This document shows, piece after piece, positions 36,607 to 48,204 of a stretch of DNA of 64,000 bases (positions are counted from its first letter, which is position 1; every line of letters begins with the position of its first letter). The notes beneath the pieces were generated by a model. The model worked only from the letters and a program-made list of their open reading frames with translations. It was not told the DNA's origin and did no database searches. Both the position numbers and the translations under genes were made by a program. The DNA lies in assembly GCA_051294375.1 (NCBI GenBank), contig CM119264.1, forward strand, positions 10,186,175 through 10,250,174. Direction: 5' to 3'. Origin of the DNA: Paraspadella gotoi (Eukaryota; Chaetognatha).

Positions 36607-36947
36607 TCTCGTTTTGGTCGTCGTCGTCGTCGTCGTCGTTGTCGTTAAGGTCCCCCCATTTGTCGCGCCGCTTCTTTCTCGTCTCGTCCCCCAGGTGCTC
36701 TTTGCTGTGTTGCAGGAGGAGTCAGAAGAAGGACGAGGAAAACAAGAGTTGGGAGAAGATGGAGAGAAGAGAAAATTCGTGGCTGAGAGAGAAAGGAATG
36801 AAAATATATCGGGCAACGAGTAAGAAAGAAAAAGAAAATGAAATTGGCCGGATAATTAAGGGAGAAACATTTCTTTTTTTATATTTAAATAAACATACGG
36901 AATTAGGAACGGAATAGTAACCCAGATTGAATATGCGAGAGAGAAAG

Positions 36948-36950
<3 letters not shown>

Positions 36951-37004
<54 letters not shown>

Positions 37005-37075
37005 CAGAGAGAGAGACAGAAGAGAGGAGAGAGAGAGAAGGGACAGAGAGATAGAGAGAGAGAAGAAGGAGAGAA

Positions 37076-37133
<58 letters not shown>

Positions 37134-37251
37134 GAGAGAGAGAAAGAGAGAGAAGAGAGAGGCAGAAAAGAGAGAGATGAAGGAGAGAAAAGAGGGAGAG
37201 AGAGAGAGAGAGAGAGAGGAAGAGAGAGAGAGAGAGAGGGACAGAGGGCAG

Positions 37252-37282
<31 letters not shown>
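36951..37282. repeat. Long interrupted (GA)n microsatellite
   Basis: Over 300 bases of GA units broken by GACA, GAA and GGA variants. It is the longest dinucleotide tract in the window. Confidence 0.95.
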
Positions 37283-37581
37283 TCCCAAATTTTTTTCCCA
37301 AGCCTAATTAAAACCCTTCAGACTTTCGCCAGTGGAGCCTTGAGGTGGCGTAATCAAGCCTCGTCGGGTTGAAGCGACGCAAATCCGGAATCCGACAAAA
37401 AAAAAAAACAAAATAAGAAAAAAGCGGGAAAACAAAAAGAAGGAAAAAGGGAAAAAGTAAAAAATAGAGGAAACATTGAAGAAAAATAGAAAAAAGAATG
37501 AGGGAATCACAAGAAGACGGAGAAAAAAAAGATATAAACGAGAAACAAAAGATAAAAAGAACTTAAAAAAATAAAACGGTT

Positions 37582-37587
<6 letters not shown>

Positions 37588-37653
<66 letters not shown>

Positions 37654-37663
37654 AGAGAGAGAA

Positions 37664-37714
<51 letters not shown>

Positions 37715-37715
37715 A
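37588..37715. repeat. (GA)n microsatellite
   Basis: GA units, pure then interrupted by GAAG/GGA. It is about 300 bases from the preceding GA array. Confidence 0.95.
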
Positions 37716-37989
37716 GGAGCGAAGACAAATCGAAGACGTTTCTCGGTTTCGAAAAAATCGAATCCCAGAAATCAGGGGAAATTGCTTTGGCGTTCTCAGA
37801 GATTAGTCTGAGGATTAAAAGGAAGCGACAGATTCCTTCTCTTTTTTTCTTCCCCCAACTTTTGTCACGCGAGACGGTTTCTTTTTCTTTCTGCCACGCC
37901 TATCTCTTTCTTCGATTTCGTTTCTTGCTTTTATAAAATTCGATTGTTGGTAAAATTAAACAAACTAATCTACCGACCTATCATCCACT

Positions 37990-37991
37990 CT

Positions 37992-38061
<70 letters not shown>
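37990..38061. repeat. (TATC)n microsatellite
   Basis: About 17 TATC units. Confidence 0.95.
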
Positions 38062-38063
<2 letters not shown>

Positions 38064-38069
38064 CTTTCT

Positions 38070-38083
38070 CTCTCTATCTTTCT

Positions 38084-38148
<65 letters not shown>

Positions 38149-38155
38149 TCTCTCT

Positions 38156-38205
<50 letters not shown>
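38070..38205. repeat. (CT)n microsatellite, interrupted
   Basis: CT units with TTC interruptions, directly following the TATC array. Confidence 0.94.
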
Positions 38206-38459
38206 ATCTTTAAAAAAAAGCATGACGGTAAAAAATCCGGGTAAAAGTGAGCGAACCGTGGCGATCCTCCCGCCCGCTATCTCGCCAGCCCGCTCGCCCT
38301 CTCGCCCGCTCGCCCTCTTGCCCGCCCAACTCGACCAGTCGTCGACCCGTAATTGCATTTAAAAGCGATTATGGTCGCTCGCTGTCCTTCGCTGCTGCCG
38401 TTGACCGCCCCGCCGCTTCCGAGTTTGGATCTCGCTTCGCAAGTTAAGATCCTCATTGA

Positions 38460-38473
38460 AGAGAGAAGAGAGA

Positions 38474-38507
<34 letters not shown>

Positions 38508-38535
38508 AAGAGAAGAGGAGAGAGAAAGAGGGAGG
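38460..38535. repeat. (GA)n microsatellite, interrupted
   Basis: GA array with GATA and GGA variants. Confidence 0.9.
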
Positions 38536-38539
38536 AGGG

Positions 38540-39980
38540 AGAAGAAAGAGAGAGGGGGAAGAGCTCTCTTTTGAAACGGGTCAAAAGATGCGCTAAAGGG
38601 GGAGATGGGGAGAGACGAGTATAAATCAGCTTCTGTCGTTGTCGTCATCGTCGTCGTCGTCGCGTTATTTCCGTCGACAATTTATGCTTCATGGGATTTT
38701 TTATTTTTTATTTTTTCCATTTATTTCCTTATCTGGTATTTCCCTATTACATCCGGGAGCCGATATACCTTATCTCGTTTCTCTCGTTCGCGCGGAGAGA
38801 TTTACCAGATTAGCGAAGAGGAAAAAAATCTACAATGAGATCCGATATGGAACAAGAAAATCTTTAATTCCCAGGGACTCAAGAAATATATATATAAAAA
38901 ATATAGTTTTCTTATATAAATATACATAAACTAAGTTTTTTTAGTAAACGAAATTTCCGCCCCCATTTCTTCGCCTTCGACGTGACTCCGTCTTTTGCCG
39001 GAAGTTCACCGTAATTATTTTCTCGCGGTTTTTAATTTCCTCCGCGTTTCCTTCGTCGTTACTTTTCCAAGATGGCGCCGCGCGTCTCACGCATTCAGTT
39101 TCCTCGCGGGTTTTATTGGTCTTACCTAATCCTGGAATTCATTCGCCGCCGCCGACGCCGCCGCCGCTGCTGCTGCCGCCTGATTCTCTAGAGACGAGCC
39201 TTCGAAGGCATCAGTGGCATCAATCCAGGCTGCGGTTCCTTTTATTCCAATTACGCCCTTTTTCGCTTGGCGAAAATGAGCGAGAAATCAAAGTTTATAT
39301 GTTAGTAAAATAAAAAAAAAGTCATGCTAATAACCAATAAAATCAATTTCTCTTTTTTAAAAATAATCTTACCAAAAAATTTATCAAGTAATATACAGAA
39401 AATTCTAATAGTATGACAATTATTTGTTTATATTTATTGAATTATAAGCCATACCACAAAACACTCCGGATACTCAGCTAACCAACCATTCCCCCCAACC
39501 ATAAAATTGTCACAACTGACATAAAATAATTCGTCATTGACCACCACAGTTCTTCCGGCCTCGAATTCTCCGCGTTGTCGAACTTTCGCCTTTCTCCTCA
39601 TTCCTTTCCTTTCTTCACATAAAACTATTAAATTCTCTGTTGACGTCGAAACAATTCGAAGTTGCGACGACGAATCCGTGAATGACTCCCTCTCTGAAAA
39701 TCGAGGCTCAACCTCGTTCTCCCCATTTCTTTTCTTTCCTTATTCATAATTTTTTTCTTCTCGGGACTTTTTCGTCGTTTGTCGTTTCACCTCGACATTT
39801 CTTCACCTCAAGTTTTTCCTGCTTTCTTTTTATGTTTCATTTTTGTGAATTTTATCGCCAATGTTGATACCTCACCTTTCTTTAGTTGGTTCAATCTTTA
39901 TTTAAATTTTACGACAAAATCTAATTATTTTTTTTATTATTACTCCAGTATACTTAAATTACTCATTCATCCCGAGAAAA
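38540..39980. other. Intron sequence, no exon seen
   Basis: Part of the 5.4-kb intron between Ig exons 34654 and 40158. Contains a CGCCGC repeat at 39140-39180 and AT-rich DNA, and no coding exon is recognised. Confidence 0.5.
39069..39079. promoter_or_regulatory. YY1-like AAGATGGCGCC element
   Basis: AAGATGGCGCC resembles the YY1-type core promoter/initiator motif and sits in a GC-rich patch with CRE-like and TTCGCC motifs nearby. It could mark an internal promoter, and no transcript start is proven. The ATG inside it opens only a 38-codon frame. Confidence 0.25.
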
Positions 39981-40138
39981 ATTAATCAATCAATAAATCA
40001 ATCAAACAATCAAATAAATAGAATCAATAAATCAAATCAATAAATCAAATCAAATCAAATCAAATCAAATCAAATCAAATCAAATAAAAAAAACCAATCA
40101 ATAAATCAATCAATAATATCAATCAAATCAATCAAATT
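39981..40138. repeat. ATCA/CAAAT short tandem repeat array
   Basis: Overlapping AATCAATC and CAAATCAAAT units, ending about 20 bases before the acceptor of Ig exon 40158. A similar degenerate ATCA tract follows exon 43056-43283 at about 43296-43400. Confidence 0.9.
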
Positions 40139-40157
40139 AATGTCCCCAATTCTCCAG

Positions 40158-40337
40158 TGGCGCTACAACGATCACTACGTCGTCCCCGTACGTCCGTCCT
40201 CCAGTCACCAACGCGTCGTCAAGACGAACAAGGGATTTCGTGTGACGCTTTTCCTCGACTCGAAGCTGTTGACGCCGTCGTATCCGAACCTGACCATAAC
40301 GCTCAGCGCCAACCACTCCAACAGGATACATAGTAAG
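40158..40337 (+). CDS. Ig gene, exon for Ig domain 3 (C to F strands)
   Basis: Acceptor CCAATTCTCCAG, donor AGTAAG/GTAAGT, exactly 60 codons in phase 0. It begins WRYNDHYVVPVRPSSSHQRV, placing the C-strand Trp correctly after the Cys of exon 34654. Later it reads YPNLTITLSANHSNRIHSK, which aligns with the usual F-strand YxCxAxNxxG, but with Leu where the Cys is expected. N-glycosylation sites NLT and NHS are present. The G strand follows in exon 42580. Confidence 0.83.
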
Positions 40338-40489
40338 GTAAGTCGAAATTTTGAAACTGATTATTAACAACTACCCAATTTTAATCCATCGTTTTCAATT
40401 GTAAACTTCCTATAAATGAATTAATAACCATTAATAACCTGTGGGGGTAGATATTCACATAAAGCATTGGCATTAATATTTAAGACTAA

Positions 40490-40493
<4 letters not shown>

Positions 40494-40554
<61 letters not shown>

Positions 40555-40567
40555 AAAGAGAGAGAGC
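40494..40567. repeat. (GA)n microsatellite
   Basis: GA units with two interruptions, about 155 bases after the donor of exon 40158-40337. Confidence 0.94.
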
Positions 40568-41020
40568 GCTAAACAAAGTGATCACCGGGCATTGACCCTG
40601 TGTCTGAGAAACCTTCAGAGCCAAAAAACAGGGCAAGAAATGGCGACTATTTTCGTTGTCACGGAAGACACAAAAGTTTAATTAAACCTTCGGCATTTCA
40701 CTTATCTGGGATGCGGTCAGAAGTTGTAAGAGCAATCAACGGTCACCGCCAGGCCATTTGCACGTACAGTACGCACGTGCAATAACGTCTTTACCTCAAC
40801 TTTTTGCGCACGAATCTTCTTTTCCTAATTCGCGTCGCCTCTAGACTGAATAGTCGACAGAGTCTTTTCCCTCGCATTTGCGAGAGAAGAAGGGAAAAAA
40901 AAGGAAAATAAAAGGAGGAAGAAAACAAATCTTGGAGCGAGTCGATCTCAGCTGGTCTCCTCGGCGCTAATCTCGTATCGTCGTAGCGAGATAGAAGCCC
41001 GAACTCGGCGGTCTCCGCCT

Positions 41021-41068
41021 GCGTCGGCGCGACGGGGGCAGTGTCGGCGCGACGAGGGCAGCGTCGGC
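41021..41068. repeat. 20-base GC-rich tandem repeat
   Basis: The unit GCGTCGGCGCGACGGGGGCA occurs 2.4 times with two changes. Confidence 0.85.
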
Positions 41069-41174
41069 AAAAGCGTGGGCTTTTTAGGAACCGGGTAACG
41101 AGGAGTAACGTCGGCGGAATCCGCTCGTGGGAAAACCTGCTGTTGCCGTAGCGTGGCTTCGTTACCGATTTAGA

Positions 41175-42579
<1,405 letters not shown>

Positions 42580-42754
42580 AGTTTCACCCTCTCCTTCCTC
42601 TTCCTGCCGAAGCTAGAGTGCGGGACGTCGGTGGCTCACTTCGCGGGCGCCAACCTGACGGCCGCCTGCGAGGTGCTCTCCAACCCGACGCTCCCCAGGG
42701 GGAACGTGACGTGGCTCTACCACGAGTGTCGGGACGAGGAACCTCTCTTCATCG
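42580..42754 (+). CDS. Ig gene, exon for end of domain 3 and start of domain 4
   Basis: Acceptor CCCCAACTCCAG, donor TTCATCG/GTGAGT, phase 0 to 1. It reads SFTLSFLFLPKLECGTSVAH, completing the G strand of domain 3, then GANLTAACEVLSN with the B-strand Cys of domain 4. The C strand follows as NVTWLYHECRDEEPLFIG. N-glycosylation sites are NLT and NVT. Three cysteines lie within 35 residues. Confidence 0.83.
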
Positions 42755-43055
42755 GTGAGTGAGGCGTGATAGAAAATTCATTTGATTATGACGTTGTTGT
42801 TGTCGTTTCAACTGAAAATAAAGGTAAAGATGAAGGCAAATAAAATCGTAAATACTATGAGGATATATTTGTATAAATTTCATATACCTATATCTATATC
42901 TGCCAAAATTCTATCGATATTAGTACGCCTAACTACGCCTTGTTAAGCGTAAAGTGCATAAATATTTTCAGTGCCTCACCACCACAACAATCTGCATTAA
43001 AGCTGTCACTGAGTAAATACGTAGGCAGAAAAACTACATAATTGTCGTTTCTCAG

Positions 43056-43283
43056 GCTCCGGGAGCTACAACGTTTTGTCCAACAACTTGGTGGAGACGC
43101 ACGTGGAGATTCCACGCTCGCGTTCGCCCTCTTCGTCGACGTCATCGTCGACGTCGTCATCGTCGCCGACGGCCGGTTGCAGCTTCTTCTCCGTCTGGGT
43201 TCGTGGCGCGTTTGGCAATGCCTCTGCCAACATATCCGTCGTGGAGTCGAAGAGCTCGCCCACCATCCACGTCTTCAAGCCGG
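43056..43283 (+). CDS. Ig gene, exon for end of Ig domain 4
   Basis: Acceptor GTCGTTTCTCAG, donor AAGCCGG/GTACGC, phase 1 to 1. It begins GSGSYNVLSNNLVETHVEI, then a Ser-rich insert (SPSSSTSSSTSSSS, from a CGTCGT-like tract), then GCSFFSVWVRGAFGNASANI. The last segment aligns with F and G strands, with Val at the expected Cys position and the Cys displaced by several residues. N-glycosylation site NAS is present. The Ser insert probably forms a loop between the E and F strands. Confidence 0.8.
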
Positions 43284-43530
43284 GTACGCTTTGTTTTCAA
43301 CATCAATCAATCAATGCATCAAGAAACCCATCCATCCAGCAATCAATTAATAATCAATAATCAATCAATCTTTTATTCAATCAGTCAAATTATCAATCAG
43401 TATTTCAACAATACAATCAAGCAAATCGATGTAAAAAGAAAATTATCAAATCGGAAAATCAATCCACAGAAAATTTGACATATCTGTAGTGATGTTATTG
43501 CTCTTTTATTTTTCACATCAGCTGATTGAA

Positions 43531-43538
43531 TGACGTCA
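43531..43538. promoter_or_regulatory. CRE palindrome TGACGTCA
   Basis: Perfect cAMP-response-element palindrome in the last intron of the Ig gene. It could be chance, and function is not shown. Confidence 0.25.
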
Positions 43539-43783
43539 TAGAAACCCTAACTTTATGCTTTGTTATAGATTTGAAATTCATTCTCGTTGTTATTGTTTCC
43601 TCTCTCAATATAAGACATTATATTAAACTCTCCGTTCAATTTTATATAAAATGTCATAATAGCTTTATATTATGAGTCTTCTAATTCTTATCCACATATC
43701 TTTCAATCATGAAATACTAAATACTATTTTTGAATTACCAAATTGATTTATGCCTTCGTCTCCTCCATCCCCGCACACAACAG

Positions 43784-43941
43784 GCATTCGCAGTGGAAAC
43801 CGAGTCGCGGTTATGAGTCTCGAAATCCTCTTGATGTTTTCCTTACTCCTCTTCCTCGTCGTTACCATAGCGACGGTTTTGGTTCTTAACCGGCGTCGCT
43901 CTCAGAGGATGCAGGTTGGAGTGAAAGGACATCGACGTTGA
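43784..43941 (+). CDS. Ig gene, final exon: transmembrane helix and short tail
   Basis: Acceptor CCGCACACAACAG, phase 1, ending at TGA 43939-43941. It reads GIRSGNRVAVMSLEILL, then a hydrophobic helix (MFSLLLFLVVTIATVLVL) followed by NRRRSQRMQVGVKGHRR. This is a single-pass type I anchor with a basic stop-transfer and a cytoplasmic tail of only about 17 residues. Such a tail has no recognisable signalling motif, so the receptor probably acts by adhesion or with a co-receptor. Confidence 0.85.
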
Positions 43942-44060
43942 AAACTAACGAAGATTGGAATTGATTTGAAAATGTTGATTATTGAACATTTGAAATATAA
44001 AGTTAAAGTTATTGTTTCAACGTCATCGCATACACCAGAAGAAATTTAATATAATAGTAG

Positions 44061-44186
44061 ATTTTCATAATGGAAAAACGGTGTAACCGGACAAAAAATG
44101 TTGGTTTTTTTTCAGATATTTCGACTTAGTTGTTAAGTCATCATCAGTGGTAAATATGAAAAAAGGAAGCAAAATACTAAAGACAA
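44061..44186 (+). repeat. Outer left arm of the foldback element
   Basis: Inverted copy at about 45296-45438 with roughly 10 percent differences. Confidence 0.8.
44119..44147 (-). ncRNA. Hammerhead-like core motif (weak candidate)
   Basis: On the minus strand CTGATGA is followed by TGACTTAACAACTAAGTC (stem GACTTA/TAAGTC, loop ACAAC) and then GAAA. This is the order of the catalytic core of hammerhead ribozymes, which are known from Penelope-like retroelements. One extra U lies between CTGATGA and the stem, and stems I and III and the cleavage site were not confirmed. The opposite arm carries a mutated core (CTTATGA). It may be only a hairpin. Confidence 0.25.
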
Positions 44187-44211
44187 AGAGAGAGAGAGAG
44201 AGAGAGAGAGA
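44187..44211. repeat. (GA)n microsatellite in the foldback arm
   Basis: Twelve GA units at the inner edge of the outer left arm, the counterpart of the CT array at 45219-45300. Confidence 0.9.
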
Positions 44212-44906
44212 AATAGAAATAGAAATGATTACACTTGACCCTGGACAGTATCGAGTACGTCTAATGGGTCCTTTTGTCTAATAATGCTGAAGGGCCAATA
44301 CTAAAACACAGAATCTTTATAGTACACAAGTATTAGGCAGGACTGTGTCCCTTTTTTCTAAAGAATCCCTTGGCAATAAACAAATACATCATTCAATGTA
44401 GTTAAAATTTATAGTTTTCTACTGTCTATTCGACCGCATTCAACTCCAGAACTGGCCGATTGGCCACGTTCAGAGCAGAGGGCCAGTTGGCTGTCTCCAG
44501 GGCGGAGGGCCTGACGGCCACGTCCTTTCCCTGGAAGATTCACGAAGTGGCTGGTCCTCACTGAAGGTCCACTGACTCCAGGGTCGAGTCCTTCAGCAAT
44601 TTCCATCCCTACCTCCGGTCATTGTTTTTGCGATAGTACACTAATGCCTGTTTCTGAAACATTCATACAAACTTTTACAACAAAGTTTATGAGAAACCGT
44701 TTCCATAGGGGAAATGTGAGTTTTTACATTCTCCTCATCTGATCTTTTGATGATGTCGTCGAAAAGGTCATTTTTTTCTGCGATGTTTAGGATTCTCTTC
44801 AGTGCAGAAGCAAAACAGGTTTCAGAGTGGTTTGTAGAGTTGCTTGCATCGAGGACTAGGCGATTGGGAGTATGGATTGGTAAGTTCAATAGTTCAATAG
44901 TTCAAT
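44212..44906 (-). other. Unidentified insertion within the foldback left arm
   Basis: About 695 bases with no counterpart in the right arm. The minus strand holds an 82-codon frame (44641-44889) with ordinary protein composition (IHTPNRLVLDASNS, then LKRILNIAEKNDLFDDII and a Cys-rich end). GC-rich phrases at 44455-44580 (AGGGCCAGTTGGC, GCGGAGGGCCTGACGGCCAC) form partial repeats. I do not recognise a family. It may be a fragment of another element. Confidence 0.35.
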
Positions 44907-44956
44907 AGAGAGAGAGAGAGAGAGAGAGATAGAGCGAGAGAGAGAGAGAGAGAGAT
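44906..44956. repeat. (GA)n microsatellite, interrupted
   Basis: GA units with GATA/GCGA interruptions, preceded by GTTCAATA repeated three times. Confidence 0.9.
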
Positions 44957-45029
44957 AGGACAATTGAGCAAAAGGGTCAGAAACATTCAGTTAGACCAAA
45001 ACTGGTCAAGGACCAAAGACCCAAAAATA
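44957..45029 (+). repeat. Inner left arm of the foldback element
   Basis: About 72 bases nearly perfectly inverted at 45147-45217, with a spacer of about 117 bases. Confidence 0.85.
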
Positions 45030-45146
45030 TGACATCAAAATCCGTGAAGCACTAGAGATCCGCCAACACAGAAGTGGACCGGGTGAGGGCCTCAATGAGG
45101 ATTGTCTTTCATGACATAGATAGATGAAGAAGGAAGGGGGCTACCC

Positions 45147-45213
45147 ATTTTTGGGTCTTTGGTCCTTGATCAGTTTTGGTCTAACTGAATGTTTCTGATC
45201 CTTTTGCTCAATT

Positions 45214-45217
<4 letters not shown>
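45147..45217 (-). repeat. Inner right arm of the foldback element
   Basis: Reverse complement of 44957-45029 with very few changes. It passes directly into the (CT)n at 45219. Confidence 0.85.
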
Positions 45218-45218
<1 letters not shown>

Positions 45219-45269
<51 letters not shown>

Positions 45270-45271
45270 TC

Positions 45272-45300
<29 letters not shown>
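45219..45300. repeat. (CT)n microsatellite in the foldback arm
   Basis: CT units, linking the inner and outer right arms. Confidence 0.92.
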
Positions 45301-45304
<4 letters not shown>

Positions 45305-45677
45305 TTGTCTCTCTGTCTTTAGTATTTTGTCTCCTTTTTTCATATTTACCACTTATGATAACTTAACAACTAAGTCGAAATATCTGAAAAAAAAATCATT
45401 TTTTGTCCAGTTACACCGTTTCTCCATTAAGAAAATATACTCGTATATTAAAGTTAAAGTTAGTTCTGTACATTGTATTATTGTATTTGTGTTGTGAATG
45501 TAAGTAAAATGGAGTGACATAGTCCTAAATCTGGGTATAAAACAATTTCGGCGGAAACAAAGGGAGTTTGTTGAAGAGCATTAGTTAAGAGATAATTTCG
45601 AGCTTCGTGGTTGTGTTTTGCTCTCGTCATAACCATCTTCTTTATTACCGACGTACGGTACTTGAAATTTTTTTTCT

Positions 45678-45679
<2 letters not shown>

Positions 45680-45762
<83 letters not shown>

Positions 45763-45778
45763 CTCTCTCTCCCTCTCC
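45680..45778. repeat. (CT)n microsatellite acting as a polypyrimidine tract
   Basis: CT array with TTC interruptions that leads through CCCTTCTCCTACTCCGCAG into the Gln-rich exon at 45796. Confidence 0.93.
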
Positions 45779-45795
45779 CTTCTCCTACTCCGCAG

Positions 45796-46345
45796 ACAAC
45801 GACCAGTCACGTGCGTTCTTTCCTCCGATTCGACCTCCAACATATGGAATCTCTTCCATCGAGGTCTTCATCCATCCAATTCCCTCATCCAAATACAGCA
45901 GCAGCAACAACAACAACAATTTCTGCATCATCAGCTGCAACAACACTTGCAGCAACAAATGTATTCTAGCCACTCGTCCATCGAGATCGCCTTCGACGGG
46001 TCCAGAGGAATCGTAGCGGCGACGCAGCTGCAGCCGGACGAAAAATTTTCTACGCCGCAATTACCGCAGGACGATAAAATAGCGGCGACGCAGATGCAGC
46101 ACAAAGATAAAATCTCGGCGACGCAACAACCGCAACTCGAAGACTTAATCGCGCCGTCGACTCGACCGGATCTAGAGGCGCAACAGCAACAACGACCGGA
46201 GGATCTGCAAACCGACCTGCGGCAAGAGCTGCGGCAGGAGCTGAGGCACGAGCTGCGGCAAGAGCTGCTGCAGGCGGAAGTAAAGGCGGCGGATGTGGAA
46301 CTCGTGGAAAGCGTCGCGACGCTGGACGACGTCGGCGCGGATTCC
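45796..46345 (+). CDS. Glutamine-rich exon of an unknown gene
   Basis: Bounded by CTACTCCGCAG and GCGGATTCC/GTGAGT, phase 2 to 0, 183 codons. It contains an 8-Gln run followed by FLHHQLQQHLQQQ, then three related phrases of the type IAATQ-Q-DEK/DKI, and near the end (R/D)LRQELRQELRHELRQELLQ, a 4-residue repeat that should form a charged helix. It ends VESVATLDDVGADS. Such composition suits a transcriptional or scaffold protein. It lies after the Ig gene's stop and 2.4 kb before the homeobox gene, but its phase does not fit the homeobox exon at 48746/48760 directly. It could belong to that gene through an unseen exon, or to a separate gene. Confidence 0.5.
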
Positions 46346-46449
46346 GTGAGTACTGAGATAATGTGATAATGTGATAGTGATAATCGTTGGAAGCAATAGA
46401 ACCTTCGTAATGTCTATGACGTTTTTGTGACGAATAATGATGATGCCGC

Positions 46450-46450
<1 letters not shown>

Positions 46451-46526
<76 letters not shown>
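46451..46526. repeat. (GAT)n microsatellite
   Basis: About 25 pure GAT units, 100 bases after the Gln-rich exon's donor. The poly-Asp and poly-Ile frames over it are spurious. Confidence 0.96.
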
Positions 46527-46529
46527 CTA

Positions 46530-48140
46530 AACAATGGATATCAAAACTTCAAAACCTGAAAGAGAAAAAGAAGGAAAAACCTGCGAATAAAATTGAGATG
46601 CGAACCAAATATTGAAAGGTGAAAATATTAATATCGCGCGACATTTTTTTTCCCTGGTTGAGATTCTCTTCTTCTCCCTTTTTTATTATTTCCTAATCTG
46701 TGTCTTTGGCCTTTCATCTCGACTTTCCTCCCGAAAAATCAGTATATCGCGTTTCCTCATGATCTCTTTTTTTTTCTTTCCTTGTTTTTTTCCTTTTTTC
46801 TAAAGTTTCTTTCGTGATACTCTTTTCTTCTTCTTGCATAACTCTATTTGTTTCTTTTCTTTTCTTCTCTCTTTTTTCATTTTGTTATGTAGTCTCTTCT
46901 CTTCTTTTCTTTCCTCTCCTTTCCTCTATATTACTTCTTTTCCTTTCCTCACTTTTTCATCTCTCTCCGCTCCTCCTCACCTTTTTCCCCCCGTCTCTTT
47001 CTCGTCCACTTTTAATCATCAATTTCGATCTAAAAATTCATTTGTAAATCGTTTTGAATTTAATCACTAAAATCGATATCGAAATCAAATCATTCTAGTT
47101 TTTAAAACAAAAAGATTTAAAGCATTTTATTCTCGCTTGCAAAATATGCAATAGAAGGAATGTGACACGTGAATTCGCTTCACTTAATTTACTTAGTTTT
47201 TTTTTCTATAGAATTTCGTAGGGACATCGCTTATTTTTTTATTTTTTAATCCTTTTCTAACCAGATTTTCCAATAGTGACTAATTTTAGCTTAAATTTAG
47301 AATAACTATATTTTTTAAATTTAAAGATTAGGTTAAAAGGTCACGAAAAGGGGATTAGGTTAAGGATTATAGTTAGGGATTTAAGTTAATAATTAAGGTT
47401 ATTGATTATAGATTATGCTTTAGGGTTAAAGGATATAGTTATAGTTATAATTTAGGGTTTGTTTAAGGTTTGGCATTAGGGTTAAAAATTGGGTTTAAGG
47501 ATCAAGTAAAATTTTTATAAAAAATTAAAACTGAAAATTTAAGATCAAATTAAGTTTATGGAATAGGAACAGAAATGGGGCGCTTTCGAAAAGAGTGCCC
47601 TTCTTCTTTTCTTGGGGAAATTCCAAACCTTTTTTTTTTCTTGGCTCCAACAAGGTTAAGGTTAAATATGTGCCAAGATCTTCGGACCTTGGGGTTAAAG
47701 TTCATTCTCAATTAGACTGACCTCGATTCTAACCAAAGATTGACCCCCATTTTTGGTCGGGAATTGACTTTCAGTGGATTGACCTCGATCCAGACAGATT
47801 TGGTTAATCTTCAAATTATCAACTAGTATTTCCCCGAGTTGTATTGAAATTGGATCAAAATTGATAAATCACCTTAAGCATTAGCTACCATGTAGTGAGA
47901 AACCTTGAAGGAAGTCTTAAAACGATAATTGTAATTTAATTTCAATCACACGTGAATTGTATCTCGTATTTAATTAGTATACCTAATTTAATCTTCATAA
48001 TTTTGCGTTGAGAAAGAATGACTTTGCTTTCCGCTAGCGCGATTTATTCGATGACGACGACGACGATGACGACGACGACGACCACGACGACGATGAAGGA
48101 TTAAAACGATTTGGATTATTACGCTGCCGTGCAATCGTAG
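46530..48140. other. Gene-free stretch with TTAGGG-like phrases
   Basis: Pyrimidine-rich DNA to 47030, then AT-rich DNA. Between about 47325 and 47500 the phrases TTAGGGTTA, TTTAGGGTTT and GATTAGGTTA recur irregularly. GAC runs at 48055-48085. No gene is recognised. Confidence 0.5.
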
Positions 48141-48204
48141 TTGTATGCGTCGTCGGCGTCATTTCGGTCGCCTTATTCTTCTTCTTAGCCAACGTGTCGT
48201 CGCC

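Larger units (their letters stand above)
44061..45438. mobile_element. Foldback-type element with nested inverted arms
   Basis: Outer arms 44061-44186 and about 45296-45438 are imperfect inverted repeats (about 125-140 bases, shared phrases such as CGGTGTAAC and AGATATTTCGACTTAGTTG). Each is followed inward by a GA/CT array, and inner arms 44957-45029 and 45147-45217 are also inverted. On the right the three parts are continuous. On the left they are split by about 695 unrelated bases (44212-44906), as if a second sequence had inserted. The family is not identified: a foldback/MITE or a Penelope-like terminal repeat pair are both possible. Confidence 0.75.

Noticed and set aside
31841-36816. 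Long open frames over the N gaps
   Set aside because: Most of their length is undetermined sequence, so openness means nothing.
36695-36819. Possible exon (acceptor GTCCCCCAG, donor AACGA/GTAAGA) with acidic helical sequence
   Set aside because: It lies between Ig exons that join in phase 0, its 125-base length would break the frame, and the purine-rich sequence is low complexity.
39071-39187. 38-codon frame starting MAPRVSRIQFPRG
   Set aside because: Short and ends in an Arg/Cys run made by a CGCCGC repeat. More likely a YY1-type promoter motif than a gene.
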